Part shown: positions 6,634 to 15,606 of the stretch, one piece after another
How positions within the stretch are numbered: position 1 is the first letter of the stretch
How the letters are laid out: every line of letters starts with the position of its first letter
NCBI GenBank assembly: GCA_002385605.1
Contig: DGDU01000011.1
Span: forward strand, 430-18,338
DNA from: Christensenella sp. UBA3944
Lineage (GTDB): Bacteria; Bacillota; Clostridia; Christensenellales; DTU072
Length of the DNA stretch: 17,909 nucleotides
Direction of reading: 5' to 3'
Made by a program: the position numbers and the translations under genes
The notes under the pieces: generated by a model
Told to the model about the DNA's origin: nothing
Database searches by the model: none
The model's input: the letters and a program-made list of their open reading frames with translations, nothing else

Positions 6634-8175
6634 ATGAAAAAGAGAGCTTTGCTTAGCGTATCGGACAAAACGGGAATCGTGGAGTTCGCCAAAGAACTTG
6701 AAGCATTAGGCTACGAGATTGTCTCGACGGGCGGGACTTTCGCCGCGCTGCAAAAGGCGGGCGTTAATGTCGTAAATGTGTCGGACATCACCGGTTTTAA
6801 GGAGTGCCTCGACGGGCGGGTAAAGACGCTGCACCCCGTCGTGCACGCCGGTATTCTCGCTATGAGGGATAACCCCGGGCACATGGCGCAGATTGCCGAG
6901 CTTGGCATTGTGCCCATCGATATCGTGGCTATAAACCTTTATCCTTTCAAGCAGACAATATTAAAACCCGATGTGACGCTTGAGGAAGCGGTGGAAAACA
7001 TAGACATAGGCGGGCCTACAATGCTAAGGGCCGCGGCAAAGAATTACCAGGATGTGTATGTAATCTGCGACGCCGCGGATTATCCCCTTGTAATATCCGA
7101 ACTGAAGGCGGGCGCGCCCTCTAAAGATACAAAATTCCGCCTGATGTACAAGGTGTTCCAGCACACGGCGGTGTATGACACATTGATTTCCACATATTTA
7201 AGGCAAAAGCTGGGTCTGGACTTCCCCGATCAGATTACATTTGCTTTCGAGAAAAAGCAGGACCTCCGCTACGGCGAAAACCCCTTCCAGAGGGCGGCAT
7301 TTTATGTAGAAACCCTCCCCGTCGAGGGCTGCCTGGCGAGCGCCCGGCAGCTTATGGGCAAGGAGCTGTCCTTTAACAACATAAACGACGCCAACGGCGC
7401 GCTCGAGCTCCTTAAGGAGTTTGATGAACCCGCCGTAATAGCCGTAAAGCACGCCAACCCCTGCGGAGCGGGCATCGCAGGCAACATATACGACGCCTAC
7501 CTTGCGGCATATAACGCAGACCCCGTTTCGATTTTCGGCGGCATAGTGGCGGCAAACCGCACGGTGGACGGCAAAACCGCCACCGAGATGGCAAAGACCT
7601 TCCTCGAAATCGTGCTTGCGCCCGACTTTACCGAGGAAGCCGTGGCGATATTCGCCGAGAAGCGCAAAAATGTGCGCCTTCTTAAGATTGACAACATCCT
7701 GTTACCCATCAGAAAGGGCGAGGCCAACTCCAAGAGAGTGCTGGGAGGGCTGCTTTTGCAGGATTATGACACCGAGCTGTTTGACCGGGAAGATTTTAAG
7801 GTTGTGACAAAGAAACAGCCCACCGAAGAAGAAATAAGGGCAATGGTATTCGGGTATAAGGTTGTAAAGCACACCAAATCCAACGCCATAGTTGTTTCCG
7901 ACGCCTCTTCCACCCTGGGCATAGGCATGGGGCAGACCAGCCGCATACAGGCTACAAAGATTGCCCTCGCGCAGGCGGGCGAGCGCGCGAAGGGCGCGGT
8001 TTTAAGTTCGGACGCCTTCTTCCCCTTTGACGACTGCGTTGAGGAAGCCGCCAAGGCGGGAATCACCGCGATAATTCAGCCCGGCGGCTCGGTAAACGAC
8101 CAGCTTTCGATAGACGCCTGCGACCGCCTCGGTATCGCAATGGTGTTCTGCGGCAAACGCCACTTCAAACATTAA
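6634..8175 (+). CDS. purH: Bifunctional AICAR transformylase/IMP cyclohydrolase, PurH
   Basis: PurH performs the last two steps to IMP: formylation of AICAR with 10-formyl-tetrahydrofolate, then ring closure. The 513 residues are the normal length. The N-terminal cyclohydrolase domain (about 1-190) carries SVSDKTG, STGGT and KTLHPVVHAGIL, slightly different from the commoner HPKIHGGIL. The C-terminal transformylase domain begins near DLRYGENPFQ (210-219) and holds the catalytic Lys272-His273 pair in VKHANPCG, plus FFPFDDCVEEA and the end motif GIAMVFCGKRHFKH. AGAGGG precedes the ATG, which is 15 bases after purN. Its neighbour purN uses the same folate cofactor. Confidence 0.97.
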   Translation: MKKRALLSVSDKTGIVEFAKELEALGYEIVSTGGTFAALQKAGVNVVNVSDITGFKECLDGRVKTLHPVVHAGILAMRDNPGHMAQIAELGIVPIDIVAINLYPFKQTILKPDVTLEEAVENIDIGGPTMLRAAAKNYQDVYVICDAADYPLVISELKAGAPSKDTKFRLMYKVFQHTAVYDTLISTYLRQKLGLDFPDQITFAFEKKQDLRYGENPFQRAAFYVETLPVEGCLASARQLMGKELSFNNINDANGALELLKEFDEPAVIAVKHANPCGAGIAGNIYDAYLAAYNADPVSIFGGIVAANRTVDGKTATEMAKTFLEIVLAPDFTEEAVAIFAEKRKNVRLLKIDNILLPIRKGEANSKRVLGGLLLQDYDTELFDREDFKVVTKKQPTEEEIRAMVFGYKVVKHTKSNAIVVSDASSTLGIGMGQTSRIQATKIALAQAGERAKGAVLSSDAFFPFDDCVEEAAKAGITAIIQPGGSVNDQLSIDACDRLGIAMVFCGKRHFKH

Positions 8176-8189
8176 CGGGTATGGACAAG

Positions 8190-9440
8190 ATGGATATTCT
8201 GGTTATAGGCGGAGGCGGACGCGAACACGCCATAGTGCACGCCCTTTCCAAAAGCCCGAGGGCGGGCAGGATATACTGCGCCCCCTCGAACGCGGGCATA
8301 AATATGATTGCCGAAGGGGTAGGGCTTGCCGTGAGCGACTTTGAGGGGATATGCGACTTTCTCGACACCCACCCCAACATAAAATTAACCGTCGTCGCCC
8401 CCGACAACCCTCTAGCCGACGGGCTTGTAAACGAGCTTGAGGCCCGCGGGCACAGGGCTTTCGGGCCGAGGGCGGAGGCCGCCATAATCGAGGCGAGCAA
8501 GAAATTCGCCAAAGAATTGATGAAGAATAACAACATCCCCACCGCGGCTTACGAGGCTTTTTCGGATTGCGGGCCGGCGGTAGAGTACCTGAAAAAAACC
8601 GCCTACCCCGTGGTTGTTAAGGCCGACGGGCTGGCGTACGGCAAGGGCGTTACCATTTGCTCCTCCTTCGCCGAGGCGAAAAAAGCCGTCGAGGAAATAC
8701 TGCTCGACAATATATTCGGGAACAAAAACCCCTCGGTTGTAATCGAGGAATTCCTCGAGGGAAGGGAGGTATCCGTGCTTGCCTTCACCGACGGAAAGAC
8801 GATAAAGGCCATGCCCCCTTCGCAGGACCACAAAAGAGCGTATGACGGCGACAGGGGGCCCAATACCGGCGGTATGGGAGCCTTTTCTCCCAGCCCCTAC
8901 TACACCAAGGAAATGGGCGAGTGGGCTATGAAGCATATCTTTTTGCCCACCGTTCGCGCCATGTCGGAGATGGGCAGGAAGTTTAAGGGCGTTATCTACT
9001 TCGGGCTGATGATGTGCAAGGACGGCATTAAGGTTCTGGAGTACAATTCGCGCTTCGGCGACCCCGAGACGCAGGCCGTGCTTCCCCTGCTGAAAACCGA
9101 CCTGCTCGACATCATGGAGGCCGTAATAGACGAGAGGCTTGACGAAATAGATATCGAGTGGTCGGGCGAAACGGCTGTTACCGTCGTTTACGCCTCGGGC
9201 GGCTACCCCGGCTCTTACGAAAAGGGCAAGGAAGTGGCAATCGGCGATGTCGGCGGCTGCTTTGTATACCACGCCGGCACCGCGATAAAGGACGGAAAGC
9301 TTGTGACAAGCGGCGGCAGGGTGCTTGCCGTGACAGCAAAAGGAAAAGATATCCCCGACGCCAGGGAGAAGGCGTACGCCGCCTTGAAAAACATCCGTAT
9401 CGATGGCGGCTTTTACAGAACGGATATAGGGCTGAAGTGA
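8190..9440 (+). CDS. purD: Phosphoribosylamine-glycine ligase (GAR synthetase), PurD
   Basis: PurD joins glycine to phosphoribosylamine using ATP, the second step of the pathway. With this start the product has 416 residues and begins MDILVIGGGGREHA, exactly where PurD proteins normally start. ATP-grasp motifs are VVKADGLAYGKGV, GPNTGGMGAFSP and EYNSRFGDPETQAVLP. An in-frame ATG at 8181 would add MDK; it stands 1 base after the only GGG (8177-8179), too close for a ribosome binding site, whereas 8190 is 10 bases away. Either way the site is weak and translation probably relies on coupling to purH, which ends at 8175. The TGA stop overlaps the purL ATG by one base. The enzyme's product feeds PurN. 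Confidence 0.95.
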   Translation: MDILVIGGGGREHAIVHALSKSPRAGRIYCAPSNAGINMIAEGVGLAVSDFEGICDFLDTHPNIKLTVVAPDNPLADGLVNELEARGHRAFGPRAEAAIIEASKKFAKELMKNNNIPTAAYEAFSDCGPAVEYLKKTAYPVVVKADGLAYGKGVTICSSFAEAKKAVEEILLDNIFGNKNPSVVIEEFLEGREVSVLAFTDGKTIKAMPPSQDHKRAYDGDRGPNTGGMGAFSPSPYYTKEMGEWAMKHIFLPTVRAMSEMGRKFKGVIYFGLMMCKDGIKVLEYNSRFGDPETQAVLPLLKTDLLDIMEAVIDERLDEIDIEWSGETAVTVVYASGGYPGSYEKGKEVAIGDVGGCFVYHAGTAIKDGKLVTSGGRVLAVTAKGKDIPDAREKAYAALKNIRIDGGFYRTDIGLK

Positions 9441-12400
9441 TGGAGATAAGAAGGATTTTCGTTGAAAAGAAGGCGGGCTTCGACATCCCCGCGAAAAGGA
9501 TTCTCGGCGATATAAGGGAAGTTCTGAAAATTAACTGCGAGAACTTAAGGGTTTTCTTAAGGTACGACATCTCGGGCATAGAGGAGGCGGATTTTGAGTT
9601 TGCCGTAAACAATGTCTTTTGCGAGCCCCCCTGCGACACCGTATATTATGAGGAACTCCCCGAACTTGGCGGATATGGCGTTTTCGGGATAGAGTACCTC
9701 CCGGGCCAATACGACCAAAGGGCGGACAGCGCCGGGCAATGCGTAGAGCTACTCCTGAATAAAAACCGCCCCAAGGTAAAGACGGCTACCATATACGCCG
9801 TAAAAGGCGTGAGCGAAAGGGATATCCTTGCCATACAAAAATACCTCATTAACCCCACCGACAGCAGGCTTTGCGATATGAACAAACCCGCTTCTTTGGA
9901 TATCGGGGCGTTCAAGGGGAAAGGCGCCGTCGAGGTTGAAGGGTTTATCGATTTGGATGAGGGCGGAATAAAGGGCTTCCATGCGGCGGGCGGCTTTGCC
10001 ATGAGCCTTGCCGACCTTAAATTCGTTCAAGAATACTTCCGCGGCGAGGGACGAAACCCCACCGAAACCGAACTTAAGGTTATAGACACCTACTGGAGCG
10101 ACCACTGCAGGCACACTACCTTCCTTACCGAGCTTACCGATATAGATTTGGGCAAAAACGATGAGGTGAAAGAAGGGTTTGCCCTGTACAAGAGGCTGTT
10201 TGAGGAGATTTATAAGGGCAGAAAGGATAAATATGTCTGCCTTATGGATATCGCCACCATCGGGGCGAAGGCCCTGAAGCGTGAGGGGTACCTCGCCGAC
10301 CTTGACGAGAGCGAGGAGACAAACGCCTGCTCCATAAAGGTAAAGGCTATGGTGGACGGCAAGCCCGAGGATTGGCTTGTGATGTTCAAAAACGAAACGC
10401 ACAACCACCCTACCGAGATTGAGCCTTTCGGCGGGGCGGCTACCTGTCTGGGCGGGGCAATAAGAGACCCCCTTTCGGGAAGGGTTTATGTGTACCAGGC
10501 TATGCGCATAACGGGCGCGGGGGATATATTCCAAGATATTAAAGATACCCTGGAAGGAAAGCTTCCGCAGAGGGTTATAACAAAGACGGCAGCTGCGGGG
10601 TTTTCGAGCTACGGAAACCAAATCGGGCTTGCCACGGGCATAGTTAACGAGGTTTACCACGACGGGTATGTGGCAAAAAGGCTGGAGACGGGTTTTGTCA
10701 TAGGCGCGGCGCCCGCCGGAAATGTTATAAGGAGCAGGCCAGAAAGCGGCGATGTCGTAATACTTTTGGGCGGCGAAACGGGAAGGGACGGCTGCGGCGG
10801 GGCGACCGGGTCCTCGAAGGCGCACAGCAAGGAGAGCGTAAACGAGTGCGGCGCCGAGGTGCAAAAAGGAAACCCGCTTACCGAGCGCAAATTGCAAAGG
10901 TTCTTCCGAAACCCCGAGGCCACAAGGCTTATTAAGAAGTGCAACGACTTCGGCGCCGGCGGCGTGTCGGTGGCGATAGGCGAGCTTAGCGACGGGCTGG
11001 ATATATACCTCGAGAGGATACCCAAAAAGTACGCGGGGCTGTCGGTTACCGAACTTGCCATCTCCGAATCGCAGGAGAGGATGGCGGTGGTTGTAGCCGA
11101 AAAGGACGCCGAAAAATTCCTGGCCCTCGCAAAAGAAGAAAACTTAGACGGCGCAATTGTCGCGACTGTGACGGATAAAGGAAGGCTCCGTATGTTCTAC
11201 GAGGGCGGTGCCGTATGCGATATAAAGAGGAGCTTTCTTGACACAAACGGCGTAAAGCAGGTTTGCGCGGTAAAATGCAGGCCCTTCAGAAAAGAAGGCC
11301 TGTTTGAGGTTTACCCCGGCGAAGTAAAATCTGCCCTGGATAAGGGCGACCTTCAGCAAGCCGCCGAGGGCATTCTGAAGGACAAAAATGTGATGATACA
11401 GAGGGGCATGACCGAGATGTTCGACTCGACCATCGGGGCGGCGTCCGTGCTCATGCCCCTCGGAGGAATATATCAGCTTACCCCCGCAATAAATATGGCT
11501 GCCAAACTGCCCGTGATTTACGGCAAAACGGATACGGCAAGCATAGCGTCCTGGGGGTTTAACCCGCATATCACCGACGCCAACCCGTATATAGGCGGCG
11601 CGCTCGCCGTGATATGCTCGGTTTCTAAACTTGTGGCGGGAGGCGCCGACCCCGGGAAAATCCGCCTCACGCTTCAGGAGTTTTTCAAGCGCCCGAGCGG
11701 CAATCCCGAGCGTATCGGAGAGCCCTTTGCCGCGCTGTTGGGCGCGTTGTACGCTCAATACGGGCTTAAGATACCCGCCATAGGCGGCAAGGACAGCATG
11801 AGCGGAAGCTTTGAGCGCCTCGATGTGCCCAACACATTAATCTCGTTTGCCGTGTCGGTGACCGACGCTAAAAATATAATTACCAATGTGTTTGAGGCGG
11901 GCGACAGGCTTTACATACTGCCGATATCCGTAAGCGACCTCGAATATACGAATAAGGTTTACAAGGCTTTGCATAACGCCGTATCGGGCGGCATCGTAAA
12001 GCGGGCAACCGTAGTTGAGGCGGGCGGGGCTTTTGCCGCCGCCGTAAAGAGCTGCATAGGCAATAAGCTCGGGATAAAGTTTGTTAGCCTCGGCAAAGAG
12101 CATTTTGAGGCAAGGCTTGGGGATATCATAATTGCCGCCGAGGATATATCGGCTTTTGCGGGGCTGAAGATAGAGGAGCTTGGGGCAACCGACAACAGCG
12201 GGATAATCTCGGCTGAAGGCTTAAAGCTGGATATCGAAAAAGCGATATCGCTTCTTAGCGGGTTTTCTTCGGTATACCCCACCGAAAAGGAAGCCCCGGG
12301 CGAGGTTAAGACACTTTCGTTTGAAAATAAGTTCGCCGCTCCCAAAAACAAAGTAAAGATAGCAAGGCCCCGGGTGTTTATTCCCGTCTTCCCCGGCACA

Positions 12401-13162
12401 AACTGCGAATATGACACCGCCAGGAGGTTTGAGAAAGAAGGAGCGCTGCCCGAAATTCTTGTTATTAAAAACGGCAACTCCGCCGAGATAGCCGAAAGCG
12501 TAAACAGGATTGCCGAGGGTATAGCGAGAAGCCAGATTATAGCCTTCCCCGGAGGGTTTTCGGGCGGCGACGAGCCCGACGGAAGCGGCAAATTTATAGC
12601 CGCCACCTTCCGTAACCCCATTATCGCGGACGCGGTGGAAGAACTTTTGTACAAGCGGGACGGGCTTATTCTCGGTATTTGCAACGGCTTCCAGGCGCTT
12701 ATAAAATTGGGGCTTCTCCCTTACGGCAAAATAGCCGAGCAAAAAGAGGATTCGCCCACGCTTACCTTCAACCGCATTAACCGCCATGTTTCGACGATAG
12801 CCCGCATACGCATAGCGACCACAGCCTCCCCCTGGCTTTCGTCATTTAAGGCGGGCGATGTGTTTGCCGTTCCCGTTTCGCACGGCGAGGGAAGGTTTGT
12901 GGCAAACGGCGAGCATCTCGCCGGGATAATCGCGGGCGGGCAGATTGCCACGCAATATGTAGACCTTTGCGGCAACGCCACGATGGTTTCGCCCTATAAC
13001 CCCAACGGCAGCCTTTACGCCGTCGAGGGGCTTATCTCGCCCGACGGAAGGGTGCTAGGCAAGATGGGGCACACCGAAAGGTACACCGAAGGGCTGTATA
13101 AGAACATAGACGAAAACTTCGATATGAATATTTTTGCCTGCGGAGTGGGCTATTACGATTAG
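9440..13162 (+). CDS. purL: Phosphoribosylformylglycinamidine synthase, PurL with fused glutaminase
   Basis: PurL converts FGAR to FGAM with ATP and glutamine-derived ammonia; its product is the PurM substrate. The 1240-residue protein is the long form: an N-terminal PurS-like part (about 1-150), a linker domain with TYWSDHCRHTTF (217-228), two AIRS-like synthetase halves with KNETHNHPTEIEPFGG and GGKDSMSGSF, and a class I glutaminase from about residue 976. The glutaminase has nucleophile Cys1081 in GICNGFQ and the His1148/Glu1150 pair in SHGEGRF, so separate PurS and PurQ are not required. The start at 9440 overlaps the purD stop (TGATG). The frame stays open upstream to 9158, but that stretch is the purD coding region in another frame. 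It is the last gene of the operon; no clear terminator follows. Confidence 0.97.
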   Translation: MEIRRIFVEKKAGFDIPAKRILGDIREVLKINCENLRVFLRYDISGIEEADFEFAVNNVFCEPPCDTVYYEELPELGGYGVFGIEYLPGQYDQRADSAGQCVELLLNKNRPKVKTATIYAVKGVSERDILAIQKYLINPTDSRLCDMNKPASLDIGAFKGKGAVEVEGFIDLDEGGIKGFHAAGGFAMSLADLKFVQEYFRGEGRNPTETELKVIDTYWSDHCRHTTFLTELTDIDLGKNDEVKEGFALYKRLFEEIYKGRKDKYVCLMDIATIGAKALKREGYLADLDESEETNACSIKVKAMVDGKPEDWLVMFKNETHNHPTEIEPFGGAATCLGGAIRDPLSGRVYVYQAMRITGAGDIFQDIKDTLEGKLPQRVITKTAAAGFSSYGNQIGLATGIVNEVYHDGYVAKRLETGFVIGAAPAGNVIRSRPESGDVVILLGGETGRDGCGGATGSSKAHSKESVNECGAEVQKGNPLTERKLQRFFRNPEATRLIKKCNDFGAGGVSVAIGELSDGLDIYLERIPKKYAGLSVTELAISESQERMAVVVAEKDAEKFLALAKEENLDGAIVATVTDKGRLRMFYEGGAVCDIKRSFLDTNGVKQVCAVKCRPFRKEGLFEVYPGEVKSALDKGDLQQAAEGILKDKNVMIQRGMTEMFDSTIGAASVLMPLGGIYQLTPAINMAAKLPVIYGKTDTASIASWGFNPHITDANPYIGGALAVICSVSKLVAGGADPGKIRLTLQEFFKRPSGNPERIGEPFAALLGALYAQYGLKIPAIGGKDSMSGSFERLDVPNTLISFAVSVTDAKNIITNVFEAGDRLYILPISVSDLEYTNKVYKALHNAVSGGIVKRATVVEAGGAFAAAVKSCIGNKLGIKFVSLGKEHFEARLGDIIIAAEDISAFAGLKIEELGATDNSGIISAEGLKLDIEKAISLLSGFSSVYPTEKEAPGEVKTLSFENKFAAPKNKVKIARPRVFIPVFPGTNCEYDTARRFEKEGALPEILVIKNGNSAEIAESVNRIAEGIARSQIIAFPGGFSGGDEPDGSGKFIAATFRNPIIADAVEELLYKRDGLILGICNGFQALIKLGLLPYGKIAEQKEDSPTLTFNRINRHVSTIARIRIATTASPWLSSFKAGDVFAVPVSHGEGRFVANGEHLAGIIAGGQIATQYVDLCGNATMVSPYNPNGSLYAVEGLISPDGRVLGKMGHTERYTEGLYKNIDENFDMNIFACGVGYYD

Positions 13163-13168
13163 TCAGGC

Positions 13169-13197
13169 TCCACATTTGCCCGATTTTATTGTATAAT
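13169..13197 (+). promoter_or_regulatory. Sigma-A-like promoter for the GH4-kinase pair
   Basis: TCCACA (13169-13174) is spaced 17 bases from a perfect TATAAT (13192-13197), predicting a start near 13204. There is no terminator between purL and this promoter, so some read-through from the purine operon is likely. The short leader CCTC (13206-13209) can pair with GAGG (13215-13218) of the following ribosome binding site, a weak four-pair hairpin. Confidence 0.55.
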
Positions 13198-13225
13198 GAT
13201 AAAAACCTCTTTTGGAGGAAGCCTT

Positions 13226-14587
13226 ATGAAGCTTGCTACCATCGGCGGCGGCGGAGTCCGTTCTATGTTTTTGGCAAAAAGCCTTGCTTCCCGGGCAAAG
13301 GCTTTGGGCATCGACGAAATTGTTTTTATGGACAACGACTCCGCCAAGCTCGAACTGTACGGCGGTATGGCCGAGGTCGTGGCTAAGGAGCTGAACCCCG
13401 AGCTTAAATTTTCGCTTACTACCGATCCCGTCGAAGCGGTAAAGGGCGCCGACTATGTTATTACCACTATAAGGGCGGGCGGCGACCGCATGCGGGCAAA
13501 GGACGAAAGGATTGCCCTTGGCTTAGGCGTACTCGGGCAGGAGACCACGGGAGGGGTGGGTATTTCGTTTGCCATGCGCTCGGTGCCCTCACTTATCACC
13601 TATTGCGAGCTAATTAAAAAACACGCCAAAGAAGGCGTTAAAGTTTTTAACTTCACCAACCCCGCGGGCGTGGTTTCGCAGGCGCTAAGGGACGCGGGAT
13701 ATAATTTTACCTTCGGCATTTGCGACGCCCCCAGCGGAATGATAAGGCAGTTTGCCGACCTCTACGGCGCCGGCCCCGACGATGTGGACGCCGAATGCTA
13801 CGGGCTTAACCATCTTTCTTACTTTTCTTCGGTAAAGATAAAGGGGAAAGAAATGATAGAGGAACTTTTGGAGTCGGAGAATGCGCGCCAGGCTACCGAC
13901 CTCAAATTTTTCGACAAAGGGCTACTGAAATTCTTAAAAGAGATACCCAACGAGTACCTTTACTATTATTACTACAGGGAAAGGGCTGTCGCGAATATCC
14001 TTGCCGCCGATAAGACAAGGGGCGAGATAATTGCCGAAATTAACGAGAATATGACCAAGGAACTTCTCTCGACAAAAGGCGGTTTTGAAGAAAAGCTTGC
14101 CGTGTTCGAGAAGTGGTACGGGCTTCGCGAGGCCATGTATATGGCTAACGAAACCGGCGTTTCCAGGGGGATAAAGGAATGGAAGTTTGACATCCACTCG
14201 CCCGACGAAGGAGGCTACGCCGGCGTCGCGCTTAAATACATAAGGCTGGAGCGCGGCGAAGCTAGCGGCAATATGGTGCTATGCGTTCCCAACAACGGCG
14301 CGTTGGACTTTTTGCAGGATACCGACATAATCGAGGCGACCTGCACGGTAACCAAAGATGGCGCCGTGCCGCATAAGTTCGGCGGTATTTCGGAGGACAA
14401 GAAGCAGCTTATATCCACGGTAAAGCTGTACGAGAGGCTTGCCTCGAAAGCCATTCTTACAAGGGACAAGGAAACCGCCGTAAAGGCGCTGATGGTGCAC
14501 CCTCTTGTTAACTCCTATTCAATAGCTAAGGCGCTTGTCGACGAGTATGCCGAGCTTAACAAAGAATTTTGCGGGGATTGGAAATGA
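13226..14587 (+). CDS. Glycoside hydrolase family 4, probable 6-phospho-glycosidase
   Basis: GH4 enzymes cleave alpha- or beta-glycosides, mostly 6-phosphorylated ones, by an unusual NAD+- and Mn2+-dependent oxidation-elimination mechanism. The 453-residue protein shows the NAD-binding IGGGG (6-10), IRAGGDRMRAKDE (82-94), GQETTGGVG (104-112), NFTNPAG (142-148), the likely metal ligands Cys166 (GICDAPSG) and His196 (GLNHLSYF). The first glycine loop reads GGGGVRS instead of the common GGGSxxTP. GGAGG lies 7 bases before the ATG. The ATGA overlap with a PfkB sugar kinase makes a functional pair likely. No PTS permease is in the window, so how the substrate is phosphorylated is open. Linkage (alpha or beta) and sugar cannot be decided by eye. 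Confidence 0.9.
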   Translation: MKLATIGGGGVRSMFLAKSLASRAKALGIDEIVFMDNDSAKLELYGGMAEVVAKELNPELKFSLTTDPVEAVKGADYVITTIRAGGDRMRAKDERIALGLGVLGQETTGGVGISFAMRSVPSLITYCELIKKHAKEGVKVFNFTNPAGVVSQALRDAGYNFTFGICDAPSGMIRQFADLYGAGPDDVDAECYGLNHLSYFSSVKIKGKEMIEELLESENARQATDLKFFDKGLLKFLKEIPNEYLYYYYYRERAVANILAADKTRGEIIAEINENMTKELLSTKGGFEEKLAVFEKWYGLREAMYMANETGVSRGIKEWKFDIHSPDEGGYAGVALKYIRLERGEASGNMVLCVPNNGALDFLQDTDIIEATCTVTKDGAVPHKFGGISEDKKQLISTVKLYERLASKAILTRDKETAVKALMVHPLVNSYSIAKALVDEYAELNKEFCGDWK

Positions 14588-15495
14588 CGGATAAACTTGT
14601 CGCGGGCGTGGGAAGGCTGAATGTGGACCTTATTTATGTGGGGTTTGAGCGCCTCCCGAACGAGGGGGAGGAGCTTTACTGCCGCGATTTTTTTATGGGC
14701 CTCGGAGGGGGGATACCCGGCTCGCTTGTGACTTTAAGCCGGCTGGGAATTAAGGTTAAGCTTGGCACATGGATGGGCACGGATTACCTGTCGGAGTTTG
14801 CCGCCGCCCGCCTCAAGGAAGAAGGTATAACCCCTGTAAACCTTTATGACGGAAGAGGCATACCCGTAAATGTAACCTCGGCTATGGTGACGCACGCCGA
14901 CAGGACTTTTATCACCTACGGCGAGCCGTCTACCTTGGCGACCGAAAAAGAGCTTTACGAAACCTGCAAAGGCGCCGACTTTGTGCTGATGCAGCCCAAC
15001 AATAAGGATATTTATAAACAGCTTAAGGACGAGGGGGCAACCCTCATTTTCGACCCGGGCTACGAGGAAGGCATGAGCTTTGAGGGCTATAAGGAATATC
15101 TCGCTATCGCCGACTGGTACCTTCCCAACCGAAAGGAAGTCTCGGTTATCGCGAAAACCGACGACCCCGCCGAAGCCGCAAAGGTGCTGTCGCAGTTTAC
15201 GGGAAGCGCGATTGTCAAACTGGACAGCGGCGGCGCGTATTTGTACGAAAACGGCGAAGGCAAAGTTATACCTACCCTTCCCGCCGCCCGAAAGGACTCG
15301 ACGGGGGCGGGCGACGCCTTCCTGGCCGGCTTCGTCTACGGGCTTTGCAAGGGAGCTTCCCCCGATGTAGCCATTATGTGCGGGAATATCGCGGGCTCCA
15401 ACTGCGTTACCGCATACGGCTGCCTGACGGCAAAAATTACCGAAAAGGATATGCTGGAGCGGCTTAAATCTTTTTACGGCGTTACTTTGGGCTGA
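14584..15495 (+). CDS. PfkB/ribokinase-family carbohydrate kinase
   Basis: This 303-residue kinase has the N-terminal PfkB signature region with GLGGGIPGSLVTLSRLG (39-55) and the C-terminal signature DSTGAGDAFLAGF (238-250) with the catalytic Asp244 and anion-hole Gly residues. Family members phosphorylate sugars, sugar phosphates or nucleosides; the specificity here is unknown. Its ATG overlaps the GH4 stop codon by 4 bases, so the two are made together, and it most plausibly phosphorylates either the glycoside before GH4 acts or the sugar GH4 releases. A nucleoside substrate is possible given the purine operon upstream, but nothing in the sequence favours it. A TTG 15 bases upstream would move the start inside GH4 and is less likely. 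A strong terminator overlaps its stop codon. Confidence 0.9.
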   Translation: MTDKLVAGVGRLNVDLIYVGFERLPNEGEELYCRDFFMGLGGGIPGSLVTLSRLGIKVKLGTWMGTDYLSEFAAARLKEEGITPVNLYDGRGIPVNVTSAMVTHADRTFITYGEPSTLATEKELYETCKGADFVLMQPNNKDIYKQLKDEGATLIFDPGYEEGMSFEGYKEYLAIADWYLPNRKEVSVIAKTDDPAEAAKVLSQFTGSAIVKLDSGGAYLYENGEGKVIPTLPAARKDSTGAGDAFLAGFVYGLCKGASPDVAIMCGNIAGSNCVTAYGCLTAKITEKDMLERLKSFYGVTLG

Positions 15496-15520
15496 ATTCG
15501 GGCTGAATTCAGCCTTTTTT
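15490..15520 (+). terminator. Intrinsic terminator overlapping the kinase stop codon
   Basis: GGCTGAATTC (15490-15499) pairs perfectly with GAATTCAGCC (15505-15514) around a 5-base loop, followed by six T residues. The kinase TGA (15493-15495) lies inside the left arm. An 11-base direct repeat GGGCTGAATTC (15489-15499 and 15500-15510) means the right half can also fold by itself into a shorter stem. Confidence 0.9.
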
Positions 15521-15606
15521 ATTGTTCTCTTTTTTTCTCTGTTAAATTTTGTTTCTATTAATTATTTCGGCGTTTTGACAAATACTAAACGGCGAAGGAG
15601 AAGATT

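Noticed and set aside
8412..9272. Long open frames on the minus strand opposite purD, purM, purL and the ABC exporter
   Set aside because: They lack ribosome binding sites and recognisable motifs and are mirror effects of the GC-rich third positions of the real genes.
9158..9439. Longer PurL starting upstream
   Set aside because: The extension is an out-of-frame reading of purD with low-complexity Arg/Gly composition; the true start overlaps the purD stop.
15575..15580. TTGACA as the -35 of a promoter for the 15607 gene
   Set aside because: The -10 position would fall on the ribosome binding site (GAGAAG), and no TATAAT-like sequence is present.
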